64,000 bases of DNA from Pseudomonas anguilliseptica. Its GTDB lineage: Bacteria > Pseudomonadota > Gammaproteobacteria > Pseudomonadales > Pseudomonadaceae. Below the pieces are notes generated by a model. It saw nothing but the letters and a program-made list of their open reading frames with translations, was not told the DNA's origin and searched no databases. Positions 51,667 to 61,082 of this stretch are shown here, piece after piece (position 1 is the first letter of the stretch; each line of letters opens with the position of its first letter). A program made the position numbers and the translations under genes. The DNA lies in the NCBI RefSeq assembly GCF_021375795.1, contig NZ_JAEIOI010000001.1:62001-126000 (forward strand). The letters are read 5' to 3'.

Positions 51667-52779
51667 TCAGGTGTCCGACTTGATGGTGTTCCACACCCGC
51701 GTGCGCACCCGCTCGATTTTCTGCGGCAGCGGTTGCAGCACGTAGAGGGTCTTCTGCGCTTCGGCGGTTGGGGTCAGGCCGGCATTGTCGCGAATTTCCG
51801 CGCCCACCAGCGGCATGCCGTCCTTGTTCGGATTGGGGTAGCCAAGGAAGTCGCTGACCGGCGCAATCACCTTGGGGTCGAGCAGGTTGTTGAGGAACTC
51901 ATGGGCCTCGGCAACGTTCAAGGCGCTTTTCGGGATGGCGAAGGAGTCGTACCACAGCGGCGCGCCTTCCTTCGGCAGACGCCAGTCGACCACTACGCCG
52001 TTACCGGCTTCCTTGGCGCGGTTGGCGAACTGGTAGAAGCTGCCCGAATAACCGATGGCCACGCAGATGTCGCCGTTGGCGATATCGGTCATGTACTTGG
52101 CGGAATGGAAGTAAGCGACGTGGGGGCGAATCTTCAGCATCAGCGCGCTGGCTTTCTCGTAGTCCTCAGGCTTGGTGCTGTTGGGGTCGAGGCCCAGGTA
52201 GTGCAGGGCAATCGGCAGGATATCGCCGGGTGAATCGAGCATGGCCACGCCGCATTGCTTGAGCTTGCTGATGTTCTCTTCCTTGAAGATCAGGTCCCAG
52301 CTGTTCACTGGCGCATCGGCACCGAGCACGGCCTTGACCTTGTCCGGGTTGAAGCCGATCAGCACGGTGCCGTACATGTAGGGCACGGCGTACTGGTTGC
52401 CGGGGTCGTTGGCGGTCATCAGCTGCAGCAGGCCGGGGTCGAGGTGCTGCCAGTTGGGCAGCTTGCTCTTGTCGAGTTTCTGGAACACCCCGGCCTTGAT
52501 CTGGGTGTCGAGGAAGGTGTTGGTCGGCACCACCAGGTCATAACCGGAGTTGCCGGTAAGCAGCTTGGCCTCCAGCGACTCGTTGGTGTCGAACACGTCC
52601 CAGGTCAGCTTGATGCCGCTCTTGGCCTGGAAGTCCTTGGGCACCGACGGCAGCATGTAGTCGGCCCAGTTGTACACGCGCAGCTCGCGCGGTTTCTCCG
52701 CTGTTTGCGCCTGGGCCGCCGTGGCCAGCAGGGTGGCGCCGCAGATGGCGACGGCGAGCAGGTGTTTGATCGTGTTCAT
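51667..52779 (-). CDS. Polyamine ABC transporter periplasmic binding protein (PotF/SpuD-like)
   Basis: 370 aa. Signal peptide MNTIKHLLAVAICGATLLATAAQA. PotF-type domain: LRVYNWADYMLPSVPKDFQ, SGYDLVVPTNTFLDTQI, NQYAVPYMYGTVLIGFNPDKV and ICVAIGYSGSFYQF with the acidic and aromatic residues that hold polyamines. It binds a polyamine or acetylpolyamine for uptake. The partner aphA lies 54 bases upstream on the same strand, the PA1409-PA1410 arrangement. Permease and ATPase genes are absent here, so it uses a transporter encoded elsewhere. Confidence 0.9.
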   Translation of the reverse strand: MNTIKHLLAVAICGATLLATAAQAQTAEKPRELRVYNWADYMLPSVPKDFQAKSGIKLTWDVFDTNESLEAKLLTGNSGYDLVVPTNTFLDTQIKAGVFQKLDKSKLPNWQHLDPGLLQLMTANDPGNQYAVPYMYGTVLIGFNPDKVKAVLGADAPVNSWDLIFKEENISKLKQCGVAMLDSPGDILPIALHYLGLDPNSTKPEDYEKASALMLKIRPHVAYFHSAKYMTDIANGDICVAIGYSGSFYQFANRAKEAGNGVVVDWRLPKEGAPLWYDSFAIPKSALNVAEAHEFLNNLLDPKVIAPVSDFLGYPNPNKDGMPLVGAEIRDNAGLTPTAEAQKTLYVLQPLPQKIERVRTRVWNTIKSDT

Positions 52780-52832
52780 CGTGTCTCACCCCTGAATCAT
52801 TATTGATGTTGTGTTGGCTAGGCCTGTACGGC

Positions 52833-53867
<1,035 letters not shown>

Positions 53868-53960
53868 GTGACACGGCTCCAGGCTTGTTGTTGTGCCTGC
53901 ATTGTTCGCCTGCTCGCCCGGATGGAGAACGCTGGCAACGGCCAAAAGGGGATCGAAATG

Positions 53961-53972
53961 GCCAAATTTGGC
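53961..53972. promoter_or_regulatory. Palindrome GCCAAATTTGGC upstream of aphA
   Basis: Perfect 12-bp palindrome 94 bases upstream of the aphA start. A GGCCAAA half-site also occurs 20 bp away at 53940-53946 (and at 53960), i.e. two helical turns. Possible operator for aphA or the divergent 54103 operon; no regulator gene is adjacent. Confidence 0.45.
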
Positions 53973-54102
53973 GGCCGCCGAGCGCTGATGGCGCCGCGCA
54001 AACTGTAACAAGCCATGAGTCTTAAGCTTTTCTTAAGCCTGCAAATCGCATGGTGCGCCCCGCCGGGGCATTGCCCCTTCATTGCCGACAAGGGGGCAGA
54101 GC

Positions 54103-54408
54103 ATGCTCAATCAGACTCGCAAGTTGCCACGCCAGGTTTTGCCGCTGCTATGCGCGTGGCTGGCCACGCCCGTGCTGGCGGATGTGGAATGCCCAAGCGC
54201 CGACCGCGCCAGCTGGATGAAGGAATCACACTTTCGCCAGCAGATGAAAAGTCAGGGGCTGCAGATCACCAAGTTCCGCATCACCCCGGGTAATTGCTAC
54301 GAGGTCTACGGCCTCGACGGCAACGGCAAGAAAGTTGAAATCTATTACAACCCGGTCGACGCCACGCCCGTGGCTGAAGTCGCCACCGCGCATGTGGCCA
54401 AGCCATGA
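54103..54408 (+). CDS. PepSY-like periplasmic protein
   Basis: 101 aa from ATG 54103 with an AGGGGG site. Signal peptide (residues ~1-26, LPLLCAWLATPVLA). The mature part, WMKESHFRQQMKSQGLQITKFRITPGNCYEVYGLDGNGKKVEIYYNP (described; two pieces), has the beta-alpha-beta pattern of a PepSY domain, including GNCYEVYG..G. PepSY proteins often modulate proteases or sensor kinases in the periplasm. The stop overlaps the next gene by four bases; it heads a coupled four-gene operon with sialidase-fold, membrane and sulfatase proteins. Confidence 0.8.
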   Translation: MLNQTRKLPRQVLPLLCAWLATPVLADVECPSADRASWMKESHFRQQMKSQGLQITKFRITPGNCYEVYGLDGNGKKVEIYYNPVDATPVAEVATAHVAKP

Positions 54409-55679
54409 CCAGGCAGTTTGTCCTGCCGGTATCGCTCATGGCCGTGCTGGTGTTGTTTGCCCTGGCCTGGTACCGCGCCCCGGCGCAGCCACCGGCCGCC
54501 TTTGCCAGCGCCGCAGCGGCGCCGGTCAGCGCGCCGGCATTCAGGGCACGCTTCGCCTCATCGGATATGGACGACTTCGTTCACTCCGCTTCCATCACCG
54601 GGCTGTCGGGTGGCGACCTGATGGCTGTCTGGTTCGCCGGTAGCCGTGAGGGCGCGGCTGACGTGCAGATCCGCGCCGCGCGTTTCGATGCCGGCAGTGG
54701 CCAGTGGGGGGCCGAGCGCGTACTCGCCAGCCGCGAGTCGACTCAGCGCGCGGTCGGCAAGCACATTCGCAAGCTGGGCAACCCGGTGATCAGCCTGGCA
54801 CCGGACCAGCGCCTGTGGCTGTTCTACGTCTCGGTGTCGATTGGCGGTTGGGCTGGCAGCGCGGTCAACGCCATGGTCTCCGATGACCTCGGGCAAACCT
54901 GGTCGGCGCCACGCCAGCTGGTGACCAGTCCGTTTCTCAACATCAGCACCCTGGTACGCGCTGCGCCGGTGTTCCATGCCGACGGCAGCATTGGCCTGCC
55001 GGTGTATCACGAGTTTCTTGGCAAGTTTCCCGAGTACCTGCACCTCAGCGCGGAGGGCAAGGTGTTGGGCAAGTACCGCATCGGCAAGGGCCGCTATTCG
55101 TTGCAGCCGACCGTGGTGGCGCTGGATGAACGGCGTGCGGTGGCGCTGCTGCGCTATGCCGGTGAGCAGTACCACCGTGTGCTGGCCAGCCACACCACGG
55201 ACAGCGGCCGTAGCTGGAGCACGCCGCAACCGCTGGAACCAAGCAATCCCAACTCGTCGTTGGCCGCCGTCGGGCGTCCGGACGGCAGCCTGCTGGTGGC
55301 GATGAACGATCTGGAGGATGGGCGCTTCCGCCTGACCCTCTACACCACCGACAGCCAGCTGGAGAACTGGCGCACCCTCGGTGAGCTGGACGAGAGCCCT
55401 AATCCTTGGGGGGAACCCATCGCGCCGGCGGATTTCCCGGCGGTGATCCGCGAGAAGTTCCGCGCCAGCGGTGGCCGCCCCGAGCACGAGGCGCGCTTTC
55501 TCGAACAGGTCAGTGCGCGTATGTGCAGCAGCAGTGGCTGCGACTTCGATTACGAATACCCCTATTTCAGCCGTAGCGCCGATGGCACCTACCACCTGGT
55601 CTATTCGTGGAACGACATGTTTATCAAGCACCTGGCCTTCAACGAAGCCTGGCTGACGGAGCGCCGCCCGCATGACTGA
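54405..55679 (+). CDS. Sialidase-fold (BNR repeat) membrane-anchored protein
   Basis: 424 aa. One N-terminal membrane anchor (~5-24) exposes a six-bladed propeller to the periplasm. Asp-box-like repeats are visible: VSDDLGQTWSAP, TTDSGRSWSTP and a degenerate one near YTTDSQLENWRTL. A conserved SASITGLSGGDLMAVWFAGSREG stretch and E/R/Y residues of exo-sialidase-like proteins are present, but I cannot verify the full arginine triad. Such proteins in Gram-negatives that lack sialic acid probably act on other glycans. It overlaps both neighbours (4 and 8 bases), so it works with the sulfatase. Confidence 0.82.
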   Translation: MTRQFVLPVSLMAVLVLFALAWYRAPAQPPAAFASAAAAPVSAPAFRARFASSDMDDFVHSASITGLSGGDLMAVWFAGSREGAADVQIRAARFDAGSGQWGAERVLASRESTQRAVGKHIRKLGNPVISLAPDQRLWLFYVSVSIGGWAGSAVNAMVSDDLGQTWSAPRQLVTSPFLNISTLVRAAPVFHADGSIGLPVYHEFLGKFPEYLHLSAEGKVLGKYRIGKGRYSLQPTVVALDERRAVALLRYAGEQYHRVLASHTTDSGRSWSTPQPLEPSNPNSSLAAVGRPDGSLLVAMNDLEDGRFRLTLYTTDSQLENWRTLGELDESPNPWGEPIAPADFPAVIREKFRASGGRPEHEARFLEQVSARMCSSSGCDFDYEYPYFSRSADGTYHLVYSWNDMFIKHLAFNEAWLTERRPHD

Positions 55680-56262
55680 CTTCTGCTTGCCGTACCTGGC
55701 CTTCACGTTGCTGTTGTTCCTGATCTTCGTTCGCCTGGCGCGTACTGCGGTGCAGCGCGGCATTCTGCTGGCGGGCTGTCTGCTACTGGGCCTGCTGCCG
55801 CTGCAGGGCATCAGCCTGGCGCTGCAGGTGCGCACTTATATCGGCGACCTGTCGATCAGCAGCCTTGTGCTGCTGAGCTGGACGACGCTGTGCCGTTTCG
55901 GCTTGCCGGGTGTCAGCCCTCGTGATCGTCTGGCCAGCCTGGCGCTGTTCGCCGGCCTGGCTGTGCTGCTCTACCCGGCGGCACTCGGCCTGAGCTACAG
56001 CGACCCGTACCAGCTGGGCTTCGAGCCCCGGCCGATGCTGCTGGTGCTGGGCTTGCTGAGCCTGGTGCTGATCCTCCAGCGCAGCTGGCTCGGCGCCCTG
56101 GCGCTGGCACTGGCTACCCTGGCCTTCGCCCTGCGCCTGGGCGCATCGGAAAACTACTGGGACTACCTGATCGACCCCTACCTGGCCCTCTACAGCCTGG
56201 GCGCGTTGCTCAGCGCCGCTGTGCGCTGGCTGCTGGCTCGACCGACAAGGAAACTCGCATGA
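55672..56262 (+). CDS. Polytopic inner-membrane protein (hypothetical)
   Basis: 196 aa with about five or six membrane helices (LAFTLLLFLIFVRLA, RGILLAGCLLLGLLPLQGI, SSLVLLSWTTLC, LALFAGLAVLLYPAAL, LLVLGLLSLVLIL, LALATLAFALRLGA). No known domain recognised. Its coding start lies eight bases inside the sialidase-fold gene and its end overlaps the sulfatase start by four bases, so all three are translated together. Role unknown; possibly an assembly or transport partner. Confidence 0.75.
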   Translation: MTDFCLPYLAFTLLLFLIFVRLARTAVQRGILLAGCLLLGLLPLQGISLALQVRTYIGDLSISSLVLLSWTTLCRFGLPGVSPRDRLASLALFAGLAVLLYPAALGLSYSDPYQLGFEPRPMLLVLGLLSLVLILQRSWLGALALALATLAFALRLGASENYWDYLIDPYLALYSLGALLSAAVRWLLARPTRKLA

Positions 56263-58295
56263 GCTGGCTGAAATCCCGTCGCCTGCATTACCTGGCAGGC
56301 CTCACGGCGCTGCTGTTCGTACTCTTCGCGGCTCTGCGCGGGCTGTTTCTGCTGGGTTTCTCCGCTGTCGACAGCATCAGCGAGCCGGACGTATTGCCCA
56401 CCCTCGGCATCGGCCTGCGCTTCGACCTGCGCCTGGCCCTGCTGTTGATGCTGCCGGTGGGCCTCCTGCTGGCGCTGCCCAAGCTGCGCCTGGCGCGCTT
56501 TCGCGCCATACGTTGGCTGCTGCGCGTTTACCTGGTGTTGGCCGTGGCCGCGCTAGGCCTGCTGTACATCATCGATTTCGGCCACTACGCCTACCTGGGC
56601 GTGCGCCTCAACGCCACGGTGCTGCGTTTTGCCGGCGATGCGCAGATTTCCGCCGGTATGCTCTGGCAGACCTACCCGGTGCTGTGGATCACCCTGGCCT
56701 GGCTGGCGGGCGTAACGCTGTGGGCCTGGGCGCTGCTGCGTCTGGAGCGCGTTACCCTGGATCGACCGCAAGCACAACGAGTCGGCGTATTGCCGGCAAT
56801 CGGCGGTGCGGCGGTGGTGGGCGTGCTGGTGTTCTTCGGTCTGCTCGGCCGCGCCAGCGCGCTGAACCTGGAGAATCCGGTGCCGCTGCGCTGGAGCGAC
56901 GCCTTTTACAGCGGCAATAGCCAGATCGGTGCGCTCGGGATCAACCCGGCGCTGTTTCTCTTCGACACCCTCAAGCTCGAACCTGCCGCCTTCGATGAGA
57001 CGGCCACGCGCGAACACTACGAGGTGGTGGCCGACTATCTGGGCGTCAGCGAGCGTGATGCGCAGGCGCTGAACTTCTTCCGCCACCAGCCCGCTCATGC
57101 ACACCGCATTGCCACCGAGCGCCCGCCCAATGTGGTTTTCGTCATGCTTGAATCCCTCGGCACCAGCGCTGTGGGCGCCTACGGCAACCCGCTGAATCCG
57201 ACGCCGAATCTGGATCGTCTGGCCAGGGAAAGCTGGTTCTTCCGCCACTTCTACGTGCCGGTCACCGGCACCGCCAAGACGGTGTGGGCAAGCATCACCG
57301 GCATCCCTGATGTATCGCGTCAGGAGACCGCCACGCGCAACCCGCTGATCGCTCGCCAGCGCACGCTGATCAACGCGCTCGACGGTTATGAGAAGTTCTA
57401 CATGATCGGCGGCAACGCCGGCTGGGCCAACATCAACGCGCTGATCCGCCAGAGCATCGATGGCGTGCAGCTCTACGAGGAACGCCATTGGCAGTCGCCG
57501 CAGGTGGACGTGTGGGGTATTTCCGACCTGGATTTCTTCAAGGAGAGTTCGCAGGTTCTCGGCGCCCTGCCGGAGGACAAGCCCTTCTTCGCCTACCTGC
57601 AGACCTCCGGCAACCACCGCCCCTTCACCATCCCCAAGGACAACGACGGCTTCGAGCCACTCGACCTGCCGCTGGAGCAAGTGCAACAGGCCGGCTCGCG
57701 CAGCGTCGAGCAGTACAACGCCGTGCGTCTGCTGGACTTCAATATCGGTCGCCTGATGGAGCTGGCCAAGGAGCAGGGCTTCTACGACGACACCATTTTC
57801 GTCTTCTTCGGCGATCACAACACCCGTATCAGCCAGATCCCGCATATGGCGCCGGCCTTCGAGCAACTGGGGCTGGAGAGCAACAACGTGCCGCTGCTGA
57901 TTCATGCACCGAAATGGTTGGCGCCACGCGAGTTCGACGAAGCCGTGGGCCTGGCCGACCTGCTGCCGACCGTAGCCGGGCTGGTCGGCGTGCCTTTCGA
58001 CAACGGCGGGCTGGGTCGCGACCTGCAATTGCCTGCCCCGGAAGGCGAACGCGTGGTGCCGCTGGTGCTGCAGGAAGGCACCTTCCCGGTGATCGGTGCG
58101 GTGACCCGTGATTTCCTCGTGCAGATGCAGCACGACGGCAGCTCACCGACCCTGCATGACCTGCACTCGCCGACGCCGCGCGACAACGTTGCCGCGCGCC
58201 ACCCCGAGGAATTCCAACGCCTGCTGGCGCTGAGTCGTGGCTTGCATGAAGCGTCGCGGCTGCAGATGTACCGCAACGTCCAGGCGGAAGAGTAA
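56259..58295 (+). CDS. LTA synthase / phosphoethanolamine-transferase-type sulfatase-fold protein
   Basis: 678 aa. The N-terminal ~200 residues hold five membrane helices; the C-terminal ~400 residues form a periplasmic alkaline-phosphatase/sulfatase-fold domain. The metal and nucleophile regions are visible: PPNVVFVMLESLGTSAVG (metal Glu), the TGTAKTVWASITG loop with a threonine nucleophile in the LtaS/EptA position, and the FVFFGDHNTR DH metal motif. It should transfer a phospho-head group from a lipid to a glycan or sugar phosphate in the envelope. True lipoteichoic acid is absent in Pseudomonas, so the acceptor is different (OpgB-like or unknown). Last gene of the operon. Confidence 0.88.
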   Translation: MSWLKSRRLHYLAGLTALLFVLFAALRGLFLLGFSAVDSISEPDVLPTLGIGLRFDLRLALLLMLPVGLLLALPKLRLARFRAIRWLLRVYLVLAVAALGLLYIIDFGHYAYLGVRLNATVLRFAGDAQISAGMLWQTYPVLWITLAWLAGVTLWAWALLRLERVTLDRPQAQRVGVLPAIGGAAVVGVLVFFGLLGRASALNLENPVPLRWSDAFYSGNSQIGALGINPALFLFDTLKLEPAAFDETATREHYEVVADYLGVSERDAQALNFFRHQPAHAHRIATERPPNVVFVMLESLGTSAVGAYGNPLNPTPNLDRLARESWFFRHFYVPVTGTAKTVWASITGIPDVSRQETATRNPLIARQRTLINALDGYEKFYMIGGNAGWANINALIRQSIDGVQLYEERHWQSPQVDVWGISDLDFFKESSQVLGALPEDKPFFAYLQTSGNHRPFTIPKDNDGFEPLDLPLEQVQQAGSRSVEQYNAVRLLDFNIGRLMELAKEQGFYDDTIFVFFGDHNTRISQIPHMAPAFEQLGLESNNVPLLIHAPKWLAPREFDEAVGLADLLPTVAGLVGVPFDNGGLGRDLQLPAPEGERVVPLVLQEGTFPVIGAVTRDFLVQMQHDGSSPTLHDLHSPTPRDNVAARHPEEFQRLLALSRGLHEASRLQMYRNVQAEE

Positions 58296-58302
58296 GCACA
58301 CC

Positions 58303-58354
58303 TGGAGGAGGCGCTTCAGCGGCGAGCTTTATCGTGGCTGAAGCTGCTCCCACG
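58303..58354. repeat. REP-like inverted pair
   Basis: GGAGGCGCTTCAGCGGCGA faces TCGTGGCTGAAGCTGCTCCCAC across a short AT spacer. This is a degenerate pair of the Pseudomonas GGAGCGGCTTCAGCCGCGA-type REP. Located between convergent genes, where REPs usually lie. Confidence 0.65.
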
Positions 58355-58403
58355 GGGATTGCAGGTAATCCGGATGCAATCTGGGAATGGCGCGGGTTAT
58401 TGG

Positions 58404-59396
58404 CTAGGCACGAAAGCGACTCGGCGCCATACCGCTCCAGCGCTGAAAGGCGTGGCGGAAACTGGCTGTTTCGCTGAAGCCGAGGTATTCGGCAATTCGG
58501 CAGATCGGCCAGTCTTCCTGGCCGAGCAGGGTTTTCGCCCGTTCGAAACGCAGCTCGTCGAGCAGTTCCTGGTAGTGCGTGCCCAGTTCCTGCAGATGCC
58601 GCCGCAAGGTGCGCGGTGAGCAATGCATCTGTTGCGCCAGCTGTTCCAGGCCGGGGGGGGCGGTCAGCTGTTCTGTCAGCAACTGGCGAATGCGCCCGAG
58701 CCAGGCCTGGCGGGTGGTGAATTCAGCGTTCTGTTTGCGGCAGCGGTCGAGCATTTCCCGGTGGGTGACCGCATCGGCGAGCGGCAAGGGGTGCTGCAGC
58801 CAGCTGGCGGGGAAGGCGAAGGCATTGCGCGGTGCCTCGAATTGCAGCGGGCAGGCAAAGCTGTGCTGGTAGCGCGCGCTATAGGCCGGTTCGGCATAGC
58901 GAAACTGCGCCGCGCTGAGCGGCAGCGGTTGGCCGAGCAGGTCATCGCTGATCAGCTTGAGCGAGGCCAGGCACATTTCCAGGTTGAATACTTCCAGTGC
59001 AGGGCTGTGCTGGTAGTCGCTGGCGCTGACCAAGGCCAGCTCGCCTTCGAGCTGCATATCCAGTTTGAAGTAGGTGCCGAGCAGGGCCGGGTACTGCAGC
59101 ATCAGCCGCCAGGCGTCACCAAAGGTGGCACTCGACAGGGCGGCGTAACCGACCATGCCATAGGCCGACACATGCATGCGCCGACCTAGCTCCAGGCCCA
59201 GATCGCTGCGCAACTGCAGAGCATTGGCGCAGACCTGCAGTTCCTGGGTACGGGTGATGCGGGTGTCGGCGCAGGCCAGATCAGCCGCCGCAATGCCGCT
59301 ACCGGCCAGCAGTGGCTCGGTCAGTTCAGGTTGGTGGGCAAAGATTTCGAGGATTTGCGAAACCACATGCAGGGTGGTCAGGTGGGCGTGCAACAT
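58404..59396 (-). CDS. AraC family transcriptional regulator (arabinose-binding-like N-domain)
   Basis: 330 aa. The N-terminal ~210 residues are an AraC-binding-like ligand domain (EIFAHQPELTEPLLAGSGI, MHVSAYGMVGYAALSSATFGDAW). The C-terminal ~100 residues carry the paired AraC HTHs (LEQLAQQMHCSPRTLRRHLQ and ICRIAEYLGFSETASFRHAFQRWSGMAPSRFR-type end, partly quoted). OruR/ArgR-group layout. Ligand unknown. Convergent with the sulfatase operon across a REP pair; its upstream neighbour is an unrelated periplasmic protein gene. Confidence 0.9.
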   Translation of the reverse strand: MLHAHLTTLHVVSQILEIFAHQPELTEPLLAGSGIAAADLACADTRITRTQELQVCANALQLRSDLGLELGRRMHVSAYGMVGYAALSSATFGDAWRLMLQYPALLGTYFKLDMQLEGELALVSASDYQHSPALEVFNLEMCLASLKLISDDLLGQPLPLSAAQFRYAEPAYSARYQHSFACPLQFEAPRNAFAFPASWLQHPLPLADAVTHREMLDRCRKQNAEFTTRQAWLGRIRQLLTEQLTAPPGLEQLAQQMHCSPRTLRRHLQELGTHYQELLDELRFERAKTLLGQEDWPICRIAEYLGFSETASFRHAFQRWSGMAPSRFRA

Positions 59397-59498
59397 CGGG
59401 GTGACCGCAACTGTTCAGAATGCCGGTAATGAGGCAAGAACTATGCCGCGGCCTGGCAGCGACCCGGCACTGTGCCGGGCGCTGCTGGCAGGCGCAAT

Positions 59499-60293
59499 TC
59501 AGCGATTGCGCAGGAAGGCGCTGATAAAGTCGCCCTGATTGGGTGCTTCTTCGTGGGTGGTAAAAGTCAGGGTTGCCTCGTTTTCGCGCAGTTTGAGCTT
59601 CGCGGCGAAGCTGCATTTCACGGTTTTCAGGCTTTTGGCCTCGGCCTTGTAGTCGGCATCGTTCTGGCACAGGTTGGCCAGTTGGTTGACCACTTCACCG
59701 CAGAAGCTCGGCACGCTCAGGCGCTTGAGCTTGTCATCGTCGATGGCTTGCCAGTCAACCTGGGTGTGCAGCGGCGTATCACAGGCTTTCGAGGCATCCT
59801 GGTCGATCTGTTGCAACTGGGCGCTGAAGTCGGCCAGGCGCTGCTCACGATCAAAGCGGCTGAGTTTGTCCTGAATGCCTTTTTTCTTCTGCTGTTCGTA
59901 CAGTGCCAGCAGATTGGCTGGTTTGGCCTGCTTGCTCTTGCTCTCGTCGAAGCCTAGCTCGAAGCCGTCGGTGCTCGGCAGGTACAGCTGGTATTGCTCG
60001 CCGCCCCAGCCCTGGCGCTTGAGCAGCATGTTGTAGCTACTGCCATTGAGGGTGGTGGTGTAATCGCGCTCATCGTTGCCGCGTTCGTTGACCGTGCTTA
60101 GCAGCACCACTTCATCCAGCGGGTGGTTGATACCGCTGACCTGGATCAGCGCCTGCTTGCCATCGCTGCTCGGCGCGACGGTGACGCTGATGCCATTGCC
60201 GGCATTGAACACTTGCGGGTATTTGGCCAGTTCCAGGGCGCTGGCGTTGAGGGTGAACAGCGAAACGGCGAGTAGCAGTGACAGCCTTGTCAT
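59499..60293 (-). CDS. Hypothetical periplasmic protein
   Basis: 264 aa. Signal peptide MTRLSLLLAVSLFTLNASA. The mature protein mixes strands (VFNAGNGISVTVAPSSDGKQ, QALIQVSGINHPLDEVVLL) with a lysine-rich helical segment (~130-160, YEQQKKKGIQDKLSRFDREQR) and three or four cysteines (CDTPL, FCGEVV, CQNDAD, KCSF) that may form two disulfides. Family not recognised. Monocistronic; the promoter would lie in the divergent region before purE. Confidence 0.65.
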   Translation of the reverse strand: MTRLSLLLAVSLFTLNASALELAKYPQVFNAGNGISVTVAPSSDGKQALIQVSGINHPLDEVVLLSTVNERGNDERDYTTTLNGSSYNMLLKRQGWGGEQYQLYLPSTDGFELGFDESKSKQAKPANLLALYEQQKKKGIQDKLSRFDREQRLADFSAQLQQIDQDASKACDTPLHTQVDWQAIDDDKLKRLSVPSFCGEVVNQLANLCQNDADYKAEAKSLKTVKCSFAAKLKLRENEATLTFTTHEEAPNQGDFISAFLRNR

Positions 60294-60460
60294 GGTGGTG
60301 TCCTTGTTGGATTAAAAGAACGCCCAGTATAGCCAGGCCACCGGCCGCGATTTGTGCGCCAGGTCTGCTCGTGGCGTTCCCCCGGCGTTGCGTCTGACGT
60401 CGTGGCGGGCGGTGCGCGACAAACGGCGTGCCGAGGTGCACGCCAGCCCAGGCTTTACGG

Positions 60461-60466
60461 TATACT
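60461..60466 (+). promoter_or_regulatory. Probable -10 element of purE (TATACT)
   Basis: TATACT in TTTACGGTATACTGCGCGGC, about 127 bases upstream of purE. No good -35 at 17 bases. It would give a ~115-base leader containing the hairpin at 60506-60543. Confidence 0.55.
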
Positions 60467-60505
60467 GCGCGGCCTTTGGCGGTCCGCACCGCCATAATTC
60501 ATACA

Positions 60506-60543
60506 CTAACAAGCCACGCCTGGTTTCCAGCGTGGCTTGTTAG
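60506..60543 (+). ncRNA. Strong hairpin in the purEK leader
   Basis: CTAACAAGCCACGC (60506-60519) pairs perfectly with GCGTGGCTTGTTAG (60530-60543), 14 bp, with TGG/CCA inside the loop extending it. It lies between the likely promoter and purE. Followed by TTTCTGCAG, a short T run, so an attenuator-type terminator or a stabilising/regulatory leader is possible. No leader peptide was found. Confidence 0.6.
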
Positions 60544-60587
60544 TTTCTGCAGCGCCTACGGGCACTTGATGAAGAAGAGGCACGACG

Positions 60588-61079
60588 ATGAGCGCACTGG
60601 TTGGCGTGATCATGGGCTCCAAGTCCGATTGGTCCACCCTTAGCCACACCGCCGAGATGCTGGACAAGCTGGGCATTCCGTACGAAGTGAAGGTGGTTTC
60701 TGCCCACCGCACCCCGGACCTGCTGTTCCAGTACGCCGAACAGGCTGAAGAACGCGGCATCCAGGTGATCATCGCCGGTGCTGGCGGCGCGGCGCACCTG
60801 CCGGGCATGTGTGCGGCCAAGACCCACCTGCCGGTACTCGGCGTGCCGGTACAGTCGGCCGTACTCTCGGGCGTCGATTCGCTGCTGTCGATCGTGCAGA
60901 TGCCCGCCGGTATTCCGGTCGCCACCCTGGCCATCGGCAAGGCCGGTGCCGTCAACGCCGCGCTGCTCGCTGCGAGCATCCTCGGTCACCAGCATCCGCA
61001 GTTCCACGAGCGGCTGAAGGCGTTCCGCACCGAGCAGACCGAATCCGTGCTGGACAATCCGGACCCGCGTGAGGCCTAA
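60588..61079 (+). CDS. purE: N5-carboxyaminoimidazole ribonucleotide mutase
   Basis: 163 aa class I PurE, N5-CAIR to CAIR in purine synthesis. Signature [14 protein letters not shown] with the catalytic Ser-Asp, [11 protein letters not shown] with the catalytic His-Arg and [12 protein letters not shown] are all present. Start ATG 60588, with an AGAGGC site. It precedes purK by three bases, the standard purEK operon, and has a long structured leader upstream. Confidence 0.97.
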   Translation: MSALVGVIMGSKSDWSTLSHTAEMLDKLGIPYEVKVVSAHRTPDLLFQYAEQAEERGIQVIIAGAGGAAHLPGMCAAKTHLPVLGVPVQSAVLSGVDSLLSIVQMPAGIPVATLAIGKAGAVNAALLAASILGHQHPQFHERLKAFRTEQTESVLDNPDPREA

Positions 61080-61082
61080 CCC

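Noticed and set aside
56259..58295. True lipoteichoic acid synthase
   Set aside because: The fold and threonine loop fit the LtaS family, but Gram-negative cells lack LTA; an envelope glycan or phospho-head-group transferase is more likely.
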